Shown one piece after another: positions 63,431-64,000 of a stretch of 64,000 bases of DNA. Made by a program: the position numbers and the translations under genes. Every line of letters starts with the position of its first letter. Positions within the stretch are counted from its first letter, which is position 1. The stretch is from positions 47,475 through 111,474 of the forward strand of contig JAMLGT010000014.1 of NCBI GenBank assembly GCA_023957755.1. Reading direction: 5' to 3'. The DNA comes from Chitinophagaceae bacterium. Lineage in GTDB: Bacteria; Bacteroidota; Bacteroidia; Chitinophagales; Chitinophagaceae. The notes below the pieces were generated by a model. It searched no databases. It saw nothing but the letters and a program-made list of their open reading frames with translations, and had not been told where the DNA came from.

Positions 63431-64000
63431 ATGACGGAATTTTGGGAACAAGCATTTAAGGATAAACAAGAAATGTGGGGTTTAGAACCTGCAAAATCTA
63501 CCCTTTTGACAAAGGACTTTTTTGTTGAGCGTAAAGTTAAAAATGTGCTAATTCCGGGAGTTGGTTATGGACGAAATGCACAAATTTTTATTGAGAATGG
63601 AATGACCGTAACAGGCATTGAGATTTCTCAGACTGCTATTGAGTTGGCTCAAAAACATTTTGGAAACGAATTGAAAGTTTATCACGGTTCGGTAACAGAT
63701 ATGCCATTTGACGAGAAGTTGTATGACGGAATATTTTGCTACGGTTTAATTTACTTGTTGGACAAGGACGAAAGAACAAAACTTATCCAAGACTGTTTTA
63801 ACCAATTGACCGAAGACGGATATATGGTTTTTACAGCTATAACTAAGGACGCTCAAACATATGGACAAGGAACACTGCTAAGCAAAGACCGTTTTGAAAT
63901 GTTTGGCGGAGTAAAAATCTTCTTTTATGACAAGCAAAGCATTGAAGAAGAATTTGGCAACACAGGACTTTTTGAAATAACCGAAGTGACTGAAAACTAT
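63431..64000 (+). CDS. SAM-dependent methyltransferase (cassette gene, cut by right edge)
   Basis: The ATG at 63431 begins a frame that is open to the last base (190 codons seen). The N-terminus FWEQAFKDKQEMWGLEP is like that of thiopurine-type (TPMT-like) or tellurite-type methyltransferases. The SAM motif LIPGVGYGRNAQIF is at about 42-54, TGIEISQTAIELA at about 60-72, and SVTDMPFDEKLYDGIF gives motif III. The substrate is unknown. It may be the second gene of the cassette that starts at site B; the next cassette border lies outside the window. Confidence 0.85.
   Translation, partial: MTEFWEQAFKDKQEMWGLEPAKSTLLTKDFFVERKVKNVLIPGVGYGRNAQIFIENGMTVTGIEISQTAIELAQKHFGNELKVYHGSVTDMPFDEKLYDGIFCYGLIYLLDKDERTKLIQDCFNQLTEDGYMVFTAITKDAQTYGQGTLLSKDRFEMFGGVKIFFYDKQSIEEEFGNTGLFEITEVTENY

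Noticed and set aside
1..64000. tRNA or rRNA genes
   Set aside because: I looked for CCA-ended cloverleaf-like stretches and rRNA landmarks in the intergenic regions and recognised none; a tRNAscan-type search was not possible here.

Overview
The window looks like chromosomal DNA of a Bacteroidota bacterium, most likely a Chitinophagaceae-type member. The evidence is a SusC/FecR/ECF-sigma set, GldC and PorT, three cargo proteins with type IX secretion (T9SS) sorting domains (two type A, one gliding-motility-associated CHU_C type), start regions without Shine-Dalgarno sequences, and perfect TAnnTTTG -7 boxes a few bases upstream of several starts. No rRNA or tRNA gene was recognised. Family names come from reading motifs and order; no database search was run.

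Layout. 1-4313: a SusC-type receptor cut by the left edge, its FecR anti-sigma factor and a divergent ECF sigma factor. 4407-13304: housekeeping genes (gcvH, a VanZ-like gene, ssb, holA, a Crp-type regulator, gldC, yqeY, cvpA, a hydrolase) and an overlapping CBS-protein/outer-membrane-barrel pair. 13342-16547: a divergent NarL-type regulator and a four-PAS histidine kinase. 16631-21556: a GH3 glucosaminidase/serine hydrolase fusion and acs. 21650-33715: secreted peptidases, an MtfA-like protease, queA, a YkuK-like gene, prfC and a TPR lipoprotein. 33720-39513: a large T9SS cargo protein, porT overlapping menG/ubiE, and engB. 39582-44276: a five-gene operon coding for an outer-membrane barrel, an ECF sigma factor, a small one-pass membrane protein and two Spy/CpxP-like proteins. 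44557-59639: a beta-CASP hydrolase, truA, a DUF4476 protein, an M1 aminopeptidase, a palindromic 40-bp tandem repeat, atpG, scpB, lysA, a DadA-like oxidase, an ABC-F ATPase, a methyltransferase and a type II NADH dehydrogenase.

The most unusual part is 59843-64000. A XerC/D-like tyrosine recombinase without the IntI-specific insertion is followed by a core-like site (61206-61219). Then come AT-rich gene cassettes separated by two roughly 145-bp imperfect palindromes with the layout of integron attC sites: box, stem, loop, stem, complementary box. The cassettes carry a DUF1295-like membrane protein, a frameshifted membrane protein, an NTF2-like protein, a 74-residue orphan and a methyltransferase cut by the right edge. 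I read this as an integron-like cassette array, possibly served by a non-canonical recombinase. The link between recombinase and sites is inferred from position only.
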